Assembly (NCBI RefSeq): GCF_024519725.1
Contig: NZ_JALJRK010000013.1
Span: 1-64,000 of the forward strand
Source: Microvirga sp. Mcv34
Lineage (GTDB): Bacteria > Pseudomonadota > Alphaproteobacteria > Rhizobiales > Beijerinckiaceae
DNA: 64,000 bases
Direction of reading: 5' to 3'
The translations under genes and the position numbers were made by a program. Below are positions 1 through 8,397 of the stretch, piece after piece (within the stretch, counting starts at the first letter, position 1; every line of letters begins with the position of its first letter). The notes below the pieces were generated by a model that saw only the letters and a list, made by a program, of their open reading frames with translations, made no database searches and was not told where the DNA came from.

Positions 1-1
1 C

Positions 2-841
2 CGCACGATCATCCGCGAAGGCAACCAGGTCATTATTCGCCACGATGATACCGAACGGTTCCGCCGTACCTATCGCGATGCTGACATCCGCACCGAGCGG
101 CGCGGCGCCGACGAGGAGGTGACCATCGTGCGCCGCCCCGACGGCTCCGAGATCGTGACCGTGCGCGACCAGTACGGAAACCTCGTCCGCCGCGTGCGGC
201 GCGAGCCGGCCGGGCGGGAGGTCGTGCTCATCGAGAACCGGCGCAGCGGCATCGAGCGACGCCCCGGCTACGGATACGTCGAAGAGGAAGTCATCCGCAT
301 GCCTCCTCCGGTCGTCCGGATCCCGCGGGAAGAGTACATCGTCGAGACGGAGCGCGCCTCGGAAGCCGATATCGTGCGGGCCTTCACGGCTCCGCCGGTG
401 GAGCGCATAGAGCGGGCCTATACCCTCGACGAGGTCCGTCGCAGCCAGCCGCTGCGCGAGCGCATGCGCCGCGTGGACGTGGACACGATCAACTTCGAGT
501 TCGGCTCCTGGGAGTTGCCGCCGGACCAGATCGATTCCCTCAGGGGCATCGCGGACGGGTTGCGTCAGGCCATCTCCCGCAACCCGAACGAGATCTTCCT
601 GGTGGAGGGTCACACGGACGCGGTCGGCTCGGACGAGGATAACCTGACTCTCTCCGACCGTCGCGCGGAAACCATCGCGACCATTCTGACTCAGCGCTAC
701 CAGATCCCCGCCGAGAACCTGACCACGCAGGGCTACGGCGAGCAGTATCTGAAGGTGAACACGCAAGGGCCGGAGCGGGAAAACCGCCGCGTGACCATGC
801 GCCGGATCACCCCGCTGCTGCAGGGCCAGAACCAGCAATAA
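2..841 (+). CDS. OmpA-family outer-membrane/peptidoglycan-associated protein, 5' end outside the window
   Basis: The reading frame is open from the left edge, so the N-terminus is missing. The visible part is an Arg/Glu-rich stretch of short beta-like repeats (about residues 1-150) followed by an OmpA-like C-terminal domain. That domain contains FEFGSWELPPDQ, GHTDAVGSDEDN and the LSDRRAETI helix, the motifs OmpA_C domains use to bind diaminopimelate in peptidoglycan. It ends in QGYGEQYLKV and an ENRRV segment, as the family usually does. The protein is expected to sit in the periplasm or outer membrane and tether envelope to wall. A GTG at 119 is an internal in-frame codon, not a convincing start. 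A strong hairpin terminator follows. Confidence 0.85.
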   Translation, partial: RTIIREGNQVIIRHDDTERFRRTYRDADIRTERRGADEEVTIVRRPDGSEIVTVRDQYGNLVRRVRREPAGREVVLIENRRSGIERRPGYGYVEEEVIRMPPPVVRIPREEYIVETERASEADIVRAFTAPPVERIERAYTLDEVRRSQPLRERMRRVDVDTINFEFGSWELPPDQIDSLRGIADGLRQAISRNPNEIFLVEGHTDAVGSDEDNLTLSDRRAETIATILTQRYQIPAENLTTQGYGEQYLKVNTQGPERENRRVTMRRITPLLQGQNQQ

Positions 842-850
842 GCCAACAGG

Positions 851-883
851 ACCGGGAGGACGCAATCCTCCCGGTTCTTCTTT
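851..883 (+). terminator. Intrinsic terminator after the OmpA-family gene
   Basis: Ten-base arms ACCGGGAGGA and TCCTCCCGGT separated by 5 nt, followed by TCTTCTTT. It lies between the plus-strand OmpA-family gene and the stop of the convergent cyclase gene. The T-rich side serves plus-strand transcripts. Confidence 0.8.
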
Positions 884-889
884 AAGACA

Positions 890-2665
890 TCAGTCTGGAA
901 GACCTGCCAGACGCAAGCCTTCCGCGAAGCGATCGAGCACTTCCCGGCTGAACGCAAGAGCCTTGCGGATGTCCGAGATCCGGATTTCGGGATATTCCTT
1001 CACCAATTCGCCAATGCGGTCTCGTGCGTTGTCGAGATCCCCGGCGAGGGCATAAGCCGGGGCGAGGGTCCGATGGATCCAGGCGGCTCTTGGTTTCGCC
1101 TTCAATCCCTTTTCCTGCCACAGCGCCGCTTGATCGTATCGCTTCGCGATAAAATGGGCGCACCCGATCCCGACGTCGCAGTTGAACGCCATGGGATCGA
1201 AAGGACTGAGACGCAACGAGCGCTCGAAATGCTGGATGGCGACCTCGGGGTCATCCTGGTAGTTGTGCAACCAGCCGGTGCGGTTCCAGGCCCAGGCGGA
1301 GTTCGGGTCCAGCGTGAGGGCTCGCTCCAGCATGGATTGCGCGCGCTGGTATTCTCGCGTGATGGTCAAAGCGGCGCCAAGCACCGTGAGAATAAACGGG
1401 TCGTCACCGGCAATCGCCGCGGCAGCCTGTGCCAGGCGCAGGGTCTCGCGCTGGTCGTCGGGCACGTTGCCGGACCAGTTATAGACGATCCGCTGCCCGC
1501 GGCACCACGCGGCCAGCGAGAGGGCGAGCGGATAGCCTGGATCGAGCAGAAGAGCCTTGGAGACGAGACGGGTCGCCTCCTTATTGGCATCGAACTCCAG
1601 CGCCCAGACGTGAGGCAGGGACCTCATGACGAGATCATAGGCGTCGAGGTTCTCAGGTCGCTTGCGTCTCGACCGTTCAATCTCGGCCGCCCGGATGGAG
1701 GGCTGGATCGAACCGACGACGCTGGCCGTGATCTGATCCTGGAGATCGAACACGTCCGCTATCACACCGTCGTAATGCTCAGCCCAGAGATGCATGCCGC
1801 TGACCGCATCGACCAATTGCGCGGTGATGCGGATCCTCTCCCCGGAACGCCTGACGCTGCCTTCCAGAACATACCGCACGCCCAGCTCGCGCCCGATCTG
1901 CTGGACGCTTACGTTGCGCTCCTTGTAAACAAAGGTCGAGTTGCGCGCGATGACGAAGAAGGACCTGAAGCGCGACAAGGCAGCGATGATGTCCTCAACG
2001 ATGCCGTCTGCGAAATATTCCTGCTCCGGGTCCTTGCTGAGATTGGCGAAGGGCAGGACCGCAATGGAGGGCCTGTCCAGCGCAGAAGCGGTGGATCGTG
2101 CCTCGGCTGACGCCGCCGACAAGTCCATTCCGGCCAGAAGGCAGTAAACCCGGATCAGCCTTCCGATGTTCTTGAAGCGCTGCTCGCCGTAGTCCTCGAA
2201 GTGGTAGGGGAGCTTGTCCCTCACCTCCTCATGGACCTTTCCCGACAGGCAGATCCCGCCGGGCCGGGCCATCTTCTGCAAACGTGAGGCGATGTTCACA
2301 CCGTCACCGAAGATGTCCCCGTCATCTTCGATGATGATATCGCCGAGGTTGATCCCGATCCTCAGCTGAAGAGGCTTCGAACGTTCCTCGCTGGAAGCCC
2401 TGGCCACCGCCTCCTGTAGATCGACGGCACATCGGACGGATTCGATGGGGCTCGAAAACTCGCAGAGGAATCCATCCCCGATGGTTTTCACCAGCCGACC
2501 GCGATGAGAACGGATTCTGGGCTCGATGACCTGCCGCCGCAGGTCTCGCAACCTACGCAGGGTGCCTTCCTCATCTTTGGACATGAGATCGGAATAGCCC
2601 ACCACGTCAGCTGCGAGGACAGCGGCAAGGCGTCTTTGTGCCGTTTGGTCGGAAGAGCTGCTCAT
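890..2665 (-). CDS. Class III adenylate/guanylate cyclase domain protein with TolB-like and TPR regions
   Basis: 591 residues. The N-terminal class III nucleotide cyclase homology domain (about residues 10-190) has LAADVVGYS for metal binding, IGDGFLCEF, and GINLGDIIIEDDGDIFGDGVN. Next comes a region starting PSIAVLPFANLSKDPEQEYFADG (about 200-345, the TolB-like module common in rhizobial cyclases), then TPR-type helices (about 400-560). It should be cytosolic, making cAMP or cGMP or acting as a degenerate sensor; substrate specificity cannot be read here. The start was placed at 2665, not the upstream in-frame ATG at 2815, because TGGAG sits 8-9 nt before it and the upstream 50 residues look non-coding. 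It is convergent with the OmpA-family gene and stands alone. Confidence 0.85.
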   Translation of the reverse strand: MSSSSDQTAQRRLAAVLAADVVGYSDLMSKDEEGTLRRLRDLRRQVIEPRIRSHRGRLVKTIGDGFLCEFSSPIESVRCAVDLQEAVARASSEERSKPLQLRIGINLGDIIIEDDGDIFGDGVNIASRLQKMARPGGICLSGKVHEEVRDKLPYHFEDYGEQRFKNIGRLIRVYCLLAGMDLSAASAEARSTASALDRPSIAVLPFANLSKDPEQEYFADGIVEDIIAALSRFRSFFVIARNSTFVYKERNVSVQQIGRELGVRYVLEGSVRRSGERIRITAQLVDAVSGMHLWAEHYDGVIADVFDLQDQITASVVGSIQPSIRAAEIERSRRKRPENLDAYDLVMRSLPHVWALEFDANKEATRLVSKALLLDPGYPLALSLAAWCRGQRIVYNWSGNVPDDQRETLRLAQAAAAIAGDDPFILTVLGAALTITREYQRAQSMLERALTLDPNSAWAWNRTGWLHNYQDDPEVAIQHFERSLRLSPFDPMAFNCDVGIGCAHFIAKRYDQAALWQEKGLKAKPRAAWIHRTLAPAYALAGDLDNARDRIGELVKEYPEIRISDIRKALAFSREVLDRFAEGLRLAGLPD

Positions 2666-2852
2666 GGCCACTCCAGAGCGTCGACATCGGCACTGCTGAG
2701 CTACGTCAGGAGGGCCGATCCAAGCAATGGCTCGGCCTTCCTGGAACCTTCTATGATAAAGCCCGATGGCTGATCTGGTTGCGTCGAGACGGACCTTGAA
2801 ATCGAGAGAAACCAAGGATTTTGGAGCGTCTACCGAGCCCGCGAGCGCGAGT

Positions 2853-3767
2853 TCAGCCGCGCGGGAACTCCAGGCCCATCTCCCGGTAGCGCTCGGGATC
2901 GTCGCTCCAGTTCTCGCGCACCTTCACGAAGATGAAGAGGTGGACCGGGCTTTCCGCGATTTCGGCGATCTCCTTGCGGGCCGCTTGTCCGATGGCTTTG
3001 ATGGTCTGGCCGCCCTTGCCGAGCACGATCTTGCGCTGGCTGTCACGCTCTACGAACACGGTCTGCTCGATTCGGACCGAGCCGTCGGGGCGCACCTGCC
3101 ACTGGTCGGTCTCGACGGTGGACTGGTAGGGCAGCTCCTCATGGAGGCGCTCATAGATCTTCTCGCGGGTGATCTCGGCGGCCAGCATGCGCAGGGGCGC
3201 GTCGGAAATCTGGTCCTCCGGATAGAGCCAGGGCCCTTCCGGCATCATCTCGGCGAGCTGGCGCTTCAGCGTCTGGACGCCGTCGCCCTTCAGGGCCGAG
3301 ATCATGAAGGTGTGCGCGAAAGGCACCATGTCATTGAGCTTCGCGGCCATCTCGAGGAGCTTGGAGCGTTCGATCAAGTCGATCTTGTTGAGGATCAGGA
3401 CCTTCGGGCGCTTCAGCTCCGGCAGCTTGGCGAGGATCGCCTCGGCCTCCTCGTCGATTCCCTTGCGGGCGTCGAGCAGGAGCGCGATCACGTCCGCATC
3501 CCCCGCTCCGCCCCAGGCCGACGTGACCATGGCGCGGTCGAGACGGCGCTTGGGCTTGAAGATACCGGGCGTGTCCACGAAGACGATCTGCGCCTCACCC
3601 TCGATGGCAATGCCGCGCACCAGGGCGCGGGTCGTCTGCACCTTGCGCGACACGATGGAGACCTTGGACCCGACGAGCGAGTTCAGAAGGGTCGACTTGC
3701 CCGCATTCGGCGCGCCGATGAGAGCGACGAAACCGGCCTTGGTGTTGGTCTGCTCAGGCTGTTCCAT
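2853..3767 (-). CDS. era: GTPase Era
   Basis: 304 residues, the normal Era length. The G domain has GAPNAGKS (residues 18-25), DTPG and NKID; the C-terminal KH domain contains KIVLGKGGQTIKAIG. Era binds the 3' end of 16S rRNA and assists 30S assembly, coupling ribosome maturation to growth. Its start overlaps the end of rnc by 14 bp, so the two are translationally coupled. It is the last gene of the minus-strand pdxJ-acpS-lepB-rnc-era run. The ordering is conserved in alphaproteobacteria, which supports the assignment. Confidence 0.98.
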   Translation of the reverse strand: MEQPEQTNTKAGFVALIGAPNAGKSTLLNSLVGSKVSIVSRKVQTTRALVRGIAIEGEAQIVFVDTPGIFKPKRRLDRAMVTSAWGGAGDADVIALLLDARKGIDEEAEAILAKLPELKRPKVLILNKIDLIERSKLLEMAAKLNDMVPFAHTFMISALKGDGVQTLKRQLAEMMPEGPWLYPEDQISDAPLRMLAAEITREKIYERLHEELPYQSTVETDQWQVRPDGSVRIEQTVFVERDSQRKIVLGKGGQTIKAIGQAARKEIAEIAESPVHLFIFVKVRENWSDDPERYREMGLEFPRG

Positions 3768-4464
3768 GCTCTTCCTCCGTCCATACGCCCTCTCTCATGA
3801 GAAGGCTTCGCGCCGCGGCCTGTTCCGCGATGCGCTTCGATGTGCCCGAGCCGAACTCGCCCTCGGCACCCTTCACCTTGACCATGACCCGAAATTTCGG
3901 AGCGTGATCGGGCCCGGTCTGCTCCGCCACGGAATAGGTCGGCGGCGGGAGACCCTGCCCCTGGGCCCATTCCTGCAGGGCACTCTTCGGGTCGCGCAAG
4001 GGGCGGCGGGGCGCTTCCAGCAGGGACTGGAACGAGCGCTCGACGAGGGCGCTCGCCGCTTCGTAGCCACCATCCAGGAAGACGGCGCCGATGATCGCCT
4101 CGCACACATCGGCCAGGATGGTCTGGTTGCGGCGCTCGCCCGAATGGGCTTCGCCGGCGCCGAGCTTGAGATAGGGCCCGACATCCCACGCGATGGCGAT
4201 CTCCGCGCAGCTCTCGCGCCGCACGAGTTCCGCGAGGCGCCGCGAGAGCTCCCCCTCGGGTGCGCCGGGGAACTTCCGGTAGAGCAGCCCCGCGATGGCG
4301 AGGCCGAGCACCCGATCGCCCAGGAACTCCAGCCTCTGATAGCTCTGCCCGGCCGCCTGCGGGGCGCTGACATGGGTCAGCGCCTCGTCCAGGAGTTCGG
4401 GCTTCTCGAAGCGATAATCGAGCTTGTTCAGAAGCTCGTCGAGGTTCGGCCTGCGGCGTGCCAC
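3754..4464 (-). CDS. rnc: Ribonuclease III
   Basis: 236 residues. The catalytic half has RLEFLGDRVLGLAI, the signature with the metal-binding Glu and Asp, and CEAIIGAVFLDGGY, which supplies the second acidic pair. The C-terminal dsRNA-binding domain runs from PKSALQEWAQ to SKRIAEQAAARSLL. The enzyme cleaves double-stranded RNA in rRNA precursors and mRNAs. It lies between lepB (3 bp gap) and era (14 bp overlap), the usual alphaproteobacterial operon. Start ATG at 4464. Confidence 0.98.
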   Translation of the reverse strand: MARRRPNLDELLNKLDYRFEKPELLDEALTHVSAPQAAGQSYQRLEFLGDRVLGLAIAGLLYRKFPGAPEGELSRRLAELVRRESCAEIAIAWDVGPYLKLGAGEAHSGERRNQTILADVCEAIIGAVFLDGGYEAASALVERSFQSLLEAPRRPLRDPKSALQEWAQGQGLPPPTYSVAEQTGPDHAPKFRVMVKVKGAEGEFGSGTSKRIAEQAAARSLLMREGVWTEEEHGTA

Positions 4465-4467
4465 GGG

Positions 4468-5244
4468 TTACTCGATCCGCTCGAAGAGACGATTCCAGCG
4501 GATCTTCTGCGGCCATTCCCACGGACGCCACAGCGAAGCGCTCTCGTCGATGGAGAAGAAGATGATCTCGGCGCGGCCGACAAGGTTCTCGAACGGCACC
4601 TGCCCGACGCTCGCCTCGTCCCGCGAGTCGGTGGAGTTGTCGCGGTTGTCGCCCATCATGAAGAAGTGGCCCGGCTGGACCGTGTAGACGTTGGTGTTGT
4701 CCCAGTAGCCGCGGTCGCCGTCACGCTCGATGACGAAATGGGACACGCCGCCGGGCAGCGTCTCCTTATATTGCGGCACGGAGATCGTGCGGCCGTAGAG
4801 ATCGGTGGTCTTGTAGTCCTCGACGCGCTCGCGCTGGACTGGTTGGCCATTGATATGCAGCACGCCGCCAATCACCTGGATCTTGTCGCCCGGCAGGCCG
4901 ATCACGCGCTTGATGTAGTCGGTCGAATTGTCCTTCGGCAGCTTGAACACGGCGATCTCGCCCCGCTTCGGCTCCGAGCCGAAGATGCGGCCGGAGAAGA
5001 GGCCAGGGCTGAAGGGAATCGAGTGCTTGGAGTAACCGTAGGAATACTTGGAAACGAAGAGATAGTCGCCGATCAGCAGGGTCGGGATCAGGGACCCCGA
5101 CGGGATGTTGAAGGGCTGGAAGAGCACGGTGCGCACGACCACCGCGATCAGGAGCGCCTGGACAATGACCTTGATGGTTTCCCAAAGGCCGCCTTCTTCG
5201 TTCTTCGCGCTGCTACCTGCGTATTTGCTGCTTTTATCGCTCAC
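4468..5244 (-). CDS. lepB: Signal peptidase I
   Basis: 258 residues. One N-terminal membrane segment (about residues 23-45) precedes the periplasmic catalytic domain. The nucleophile Ser51 is in PSGSLIPTL; the general-base Lys112 is in YIKRVIGLPGD; MMGDNRDNSTDSR is the conserved box near the C-terminus. It removes signal peptides from exported proteins at the outer face of the inner membrane. It is co-directional with rnc (3 bp apart). About 200 bp without a gene separate it from acpS upstream; no clear promoter was seen there. PSGSL replaces the commoner PSGSM, a tolerated variant. Confidence 0.97.
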   Translation of the reverse strand: MSDKSSKYAGSSAKNEEGGLWETIKVIVQALLIAVVVRTVLFQPFNIPSGSLIPTLLIGDYLFVSKYSYGYSKHSIPFSPGLFSGRIFGSEPKRGEIAVFKLPKDNSTDYIKRVIGLPGDKIQVIGGVLHINGQPVQRERVEDYKTTDLYGRTISVPQYKETLPGGVSHFVIERDGDRGYWDNTNVYTVQPGHFFMMGDNRDNSTDSRDEASVGQVPFENLVGRAEIIFFSIDESASLWRPWEWPQKIRWNRLFERIE

Positions 5245-5446
5245 GTCCGTCGACCTATGCTCTTGGACCGCGACGGCGGGAGGCCGTCCTCATCCGGTGG
5301 CAAGTCGAGAGGGGTTTGCACTTAAGCCCCAAGGGCAAACCACTCTCGATTGATATGTTCGCTCCGGCCGCTCGCAGGGAGCCGGAATCCGTTCTCTTGC
5401 GGCATGCTCTAACCTAAGGCGCGTCCTGCCGCAACGCGGCCACGCC

Positions 5447-5845
5447 TCATACAGGCAGCGCCTCGATGATCACGAAGGCTTGAGCCAGGGGCGGATCGTC
5501 GGTCAGAGACACGTGGACCACCGCCCGGTGCCCCGCCGGCGTCATGGCCTGGAGGCGCTCCAGGGCTCCGCCGGTCAGCCGCATGGTCGGGCGGCCCGTT
5601 GGAAGATTGACCACTTCCATGTCGCGCCAGAAGACACCGTGGCTCAACCCTGTCCCCAGCGCCTTGGCGCAGGCCTCCTTGGCGGCGAAGCGCCGGGCAT
5701 AGGACGGCGCGCGCGCGGCCCGCCTGTCGCTGCGGGCCCGCTCGCCCTCCGTATAGATGCGGTGCGTGAACCGGTCGCCGAAGCGCTCGATCGACTTCTC
5801 GATGCGCCGGATGTCGCAGAGGTCGGAGCCGATGCCGATGATCAC
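5447..5845 (-). CDS. acpS: Holo-[acyl-carrier-protein] synthase
   Basis: 132 residues, the AcpS length. It begins [18 protein letters not shown], which carries the Mg-binding Asp, and has [15 protein letters not shown], which carries the catalytic Glu/Lys. The enzyme transfers 4'-phosphopantetheine from CoA to the serine of apo-ACP, activating fatty-acid synthesis. The start ATG at 5845 overlaps the pdxJ stop by 4 bp, indicating coupled translation. Confidence 0.97.
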   Translation of the reverse strand: MIIGIGSDLCDIRRIEKSIERFGDRFTHRIYTEGERARSDRRAARAPSYARRFAAKEACAKALGTGLSHGVFWRDMEVVNLPTGRPTMRLTGGALERLQAMTPAGHRAVVHVSLTDDPPLAQAFVIIEALPV

Positions 5846-6600
5846 GCCGCCACCTGTGCCCGACCCTGGTCCATGGCGGCGCGCATCCCCCGCACGGCCT
5901 CGGCTAGACCGACGAAGATCGCCTCCCCAATCAGGGAATGGCCGATATTGAGCTCCACGATCTGCGGAATCGCCGCGACGGGACGCACCGAGTCGAGGGC
6001 GAGGCCGTGACCGGCGTGGATCTCGAGGCCGAGACCGGCCCCGTGCTCGGCGGCGCGCTTCAGGCGCTCCAGCTCATGGGCGATCCGGGCCTCGTCCCCA
6101 TCGGCGACCGCCTCGCAGTAGGTTCCCGTGTGGAGCTCGACCACGGGCGCCCCGAGGTCGCAGGCGGCGTCCATAACGGCGATTTCGGGCTCCACAAACA
6201 GCGACACCCGGATGCCCTCGCGTTTCAGCTCTTGGATCACCGGACGCAGATGGGCATGGGCGCCGATGATGTCGAGCCCTCCTTCCGTGGTGCGCTCCTC
6301 GCGCTTCTCTGGCACGAGGCAGGCCGCATGCGGATGGATCCGCGTGGCGAGCGCGACCATCTCGGACGTCGCCGCCATCTCGAAATTGAGCGGCACGAAC
6401 AGCTCCTGCTTGAGCCGCCACATATCCGCATCCCGGATATGGCGCCGGTCTTCCCGCAGATGCGCGGTGATCCCGTCCGCCCCGGCCAGCACGGCCAGGT
6501 TCGCGGCCCGGACGGGATCGGGATGGATGCCGCCCCGCGCATTCCGCACGGTCGCGACGTGATCGATATTGACGCCGAGGCGTAGAGGAGGAGCTGTCAT
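5842..6600 (-). CDS. pdxJ: Pyridoxine 5'-phosphate synthase
   Basis: 252 residues. It starts [19 protein letters not shown], the signature of PdxJ, and keeps [15 protein letters not shown] and EIHAGHGL. It condenses 1-deoxy-xylulose 5-phosphate with 3-amino-2-oxopropyl phosphate to make pyridoxine 5'-phosphate (DXP-dependent B6 pathway). It is the first gene of the minus-strand block; its promoter should lie in 6601-6700, next to the divergent small membrane-protein genes. Confidence 0.98.
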   Translation of the reverse strand: MTAPPLRLGVNIDHVATVRNARGGIHPDPVRAANLAVLAGADGITAHLREDRRHIRDADMWRLKQELFVPLNFEMAATSEMVALATRIHPHAACLVPEKREERTTEGGLDIIGAHAHLRPVIQELKREGIRVSLFVEPEIAVMDAACDLGAPVVELHTGTYCEAVADGDEARIAHELERLKRAAEHGAGLGLEIHAGHGLALDSVRPVAAIPQIVELNIGHSLIGEAIFVGLAEAVRGMRAAMDQGRAQVAA

Positions 6601-6698
6601 AAGGGTGTTTGTAGCAGAGAGAAGCTCATTTCCTAGCCTCCCGTGAGATACTTACGTGAACCTCAAAAACGGGTTTGCCACAGGGACACCGAACCGAT

Positions 6699-6723
6699 AT
6701 CAATGATATTAAGTATCATTGAT
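6699..6723. promoter_or_regulatory. Perfect 10+10 bp palindrome, operator-like
   Basis: ATCAATGATA and TATCATTGAT form perfect inverted arms around a 5-nt AT-rich spacer (TTAAG). The site lies 14 nt before the start chosen for the small membrane-protein gene and about 100 nt upstream of pdxJ in the opposite direction. No T-tract follows the second arm, so it looks more like a dimeric regulator site than a terminator. The binding factor is unknown. Confidence 0.5.
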
Positions 6724-6736
6724 CCCTCCTAGAGCG

Positions 6737-6988
6737 ATGCTGCGCGTTATCACACTGATCCTGCTTGGCCTGCAAACCACCGTCTGGCTCTGGTTTCTGA
6801 CCACGCTTTTCCTCATTAACCCCGATACTTCGGACATAGGGTGGACGGGTGCCTTCATCGCATTGCCGCTGACGATTTTTATCGCATTCGCTCTGCCGGC
6901 CCTCATCCTTGCACTTAAGCGGAAGATGCTGTGGCTTGCGCTGGCTCTCACCCTGCTTTCGCCCGGCTTTGCTTTCCTGGTGCTTTAA
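6737..6988 (+). CDS. Small membrane protein of unknown function (paralog A)
   Basis: 83 residues, almost entirely hydrophobic, with three likely membrane helices (about residues 1-22, 33-55 and 62-82) and a KRK cluster between the last two. No family recognised. The ATG at 6737 was preferred over a TTG at 6719 because the TTG lies inside the palindrome at 6699-6723. The stretch ALPALILALKRK...LALALTLLSP aligns by eye with VLPAFLLTRKER...LALILVGIPLAP in the next gene, so the two look like a tandem duplication. Confidence 0.55.
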   Translation: MLRVITLILLGLQTTVWLWFLTTLFLINPDTSDIGWTGAFIALPLTIFIAFALPALILALKRKMLWLALALTLLSPGFAFLVL

Positions 6989-7027
6989 CACTGTATCCCT
7001 TGCCTCCCCGCATACATCAAGGTTCAG

Positions 7028-7358
7028 GTGACGTTTCGAATCTTACTCCTCACCCTCATCAGTCTTGAATTCTTGATTTGCGCGGGTCTTTTCATTGGTG
7101 GCATTGCTTCCCAAGGGGATGCCGACGGCATTGGCCGGGGGATCGCCGCAGCCTATGCCATCGCGGCAATCCTGGTCTTTCTCTGCTTTGTCCTGCCGGC
7201 TTTTCTGCTTACAAGGAAGGAAAGATCGTCCACCCTGGCCCTCATCCTGGTGGGGATCCCGCTCGCCCCCCATCATTGGGGTCATTGCACCGGTGATCAC
7301 CAGCTCCGAGTGGTATGTATCGTGGTTCGTCTGGCACCGGGCTCCCTGGCATCGATGA
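7028..7358 (+). pseudogene. Small membrane protein (paralog B) with an apparent one-base frameshift
   Basis: From the GTG at 7028 the frame encodes a hydrophobic protein resembling its upstream neighbour: membrane segments at about residues 5-27, 38-62 and 70-85. After LALILVGIPLAP the reading changes abruptly into non-hydrophobic sequence. Dropping one C from the C6 run at 7266-7271 restores IIGVIAPVITSSEWYVSWF and a stop at 7356-7358, giving about 109 residues. Without the correction the frame runs to 7390. It may be a sequencing error, phase variation at the C-run or a true pseudogene. The gap to paralog A is 39 bp. Function unknown. Confidence 0.5.
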
Positions 7359-7388
7359 TGCCTTGCCTTTCCGCCCCAGATCGACTAT

Positions 7389-7446
7389 AGCCCCCGCTTC
7401 GCGTTCGCTCCGGCCGGGGGCTGAACGGACGGTGCGGCTTGCCGCA
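7389..7446 (+). promoter_or_regulatory. Candidate structured leader upstream of rpsF
   Basis: Two hairpins lie 160-215 nt before rpsF. AGCCCCCG (7389-7396) pairs with CGGGGGCT (7415-7422), and TGCGGC/GCCGCA (7433-7446) forms a second with a TT loop. In many bacteria S6:S18 represses its own operon through a leader structure. Assigning that role here is inference; the S6:S18 consensus could not be verified by eye. Confidence 0.3.
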
Positions 7447-7604
7447 TAGGGGTTTCACGCTCCGTCGTCCCGTGTCTCCGCCTTCGACAACCGCTCGGGC
7501 CTTGCAGGCTCGAAGGGCTTGGCGCCGATCGGACGCGCGAAACGGCCAGGCCACTCCTCAAAACAGTGCGACGGCTTGAACCTCAAACCTGAGAAAGGCC
7601 CACT

Positions 7605-8006
7605 ATGCCTCTCTATGAGCATATCTTCATGGCTCGCCAGGATGTCACCCCGCAGCAGGTCGAAGCAATGGTCGACCAGTACAAGGGCGTCATCGAGCAG
7701 AACGGCGGCAGCGTCGACAAGACCGAGATGTGGGGCGTGAAGTCCCTCGCCTACCGGATCAAGAAGAACCGCAAGGCGCATTTCACGATGTTCAACCTCA
7801 ACGCTCCGGCTCCGGCCGTGGCCGAGATGGAACGTCAGATGCGCATCAACGAAGACATCCTTCGCTTCATGACCATCAAGGTCGAAGAGCTCGAGACCGA
7901 GCCGTCCGTGATGATGCAGAAGCGCGACCGCGACGAGCGCAAGGACCGCGAGCGCCGTGAGCGCGATGGCGGCCCTGAGGGCGGCAACGAAGGCGAGGAG
8001 GCTTAA
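7605..8006 (+). CDS. rpsF: 30S ribosomal protein S6
   Basis: 133 residues. It begins [19 protein letters not shown] and continues through [19 protein letters not shown], the S6 signature region. The C-terminus is a highly charged Arg/Glu/Asp tail typical of alphaproteobacterial S6. S6 binds with S18 to the platform of the 30S subunit. AAAGG lies 8 nt before the ATG. The rpsR start follows after 2 bp. Confidence 0.98.
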   Translation: MPLYEHIFMARQDVTPQQVEAMVDQYKGVIEQNGGSVDKTEMWGVKSLAYRIKKNRKAHFTMFNLNAPAPAVAEMERQMRINEDILRFMTIKVEELETEPSVMMQKRDRDERKDRERRERDGGPEGGNEGEEA

Positions 8007-8008
8007 TC

Positions 8009-8269
8009 ATGGCATTTGGTGCTACTGGTGGCGCTGCCGGCGGCGGCCGTCGTCCGTTCTTCCGTCGTCGCAAGACCTGCCCCTTCTCGGGTCCCAACGC
8101 TCCGAAGATCGACTACAAGGACACGAAGCTCCTGTCCCGCTACATCTCCGAGCGCGGCAAGATCGTTCCTTCGCGCATCACGGCCGTGTCGGCCAAGAAG
8201 CAGCGTGAGCTCGCCCAGGCGATCAAGCGCGCCCGCTTCCTGGGCCTCCTGCCCTACGTGATCCGCTAA
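8009..8269 (+). CDS. rpsR: 30S ribosomal protein S18
   Basis: 86 residues. After a short Gly/Ala/Arg-rich head it reads RRKTCPFSG...[25 protein letters not shown], a close match to S18, and ends in [10 protein letters not shown]. It pairs with S6 on the 30S platform. It starts 2 bp after rpsF and is followed by a terminator-like hairpin, so rpsF-rpsR probably makes the main transcript, with some readthrough to the DUF2232 gene and rplI. Confidence 0.98.
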   Translation: MAFGATGGAAGGGRRPFFRRRKTCPFSGPNAPKIDYKDTKLLSRYISERGKIVPSRITAVSAKKQRELAQAIKRARFLGLLPYVIR

Positions 8270-8279
8270 GCAAGACTTC

Positions 8280-8308
8280 GGCGGGCCGCCTCGCGCGGCC
8301 CGCCTTTC
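8280..8308 (+). terminator. Hairpin terminator after rpsR
   Basis: GGCGGGCCGC and GCGGCCCGCC form a 10-bp stem with a 5-nt loop, followed by a short TTTCC. The weak T-tract suggests attenuation rather than complete termination before the downstream DUF2232 gene. Confidence 0.55.
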
Positions 8309-8397
8309 CATTCCGAGATCGCCCAGCGGTGAGAACCCGCCGGGACAGTTGGGGCCAAGCCCCTAACCCTGCCGACGAGCAGCGGGACAGCGAGACC

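Noticed and set aside
2766..5325. Long plus-strand open frames opposite era, rnc and lepB (344 and 673 codons)
   Set aside because: They run antisense to clearly conserved genes and have the composition expected of the reverse strand of high-GC coding DNA; no recognisable motif.
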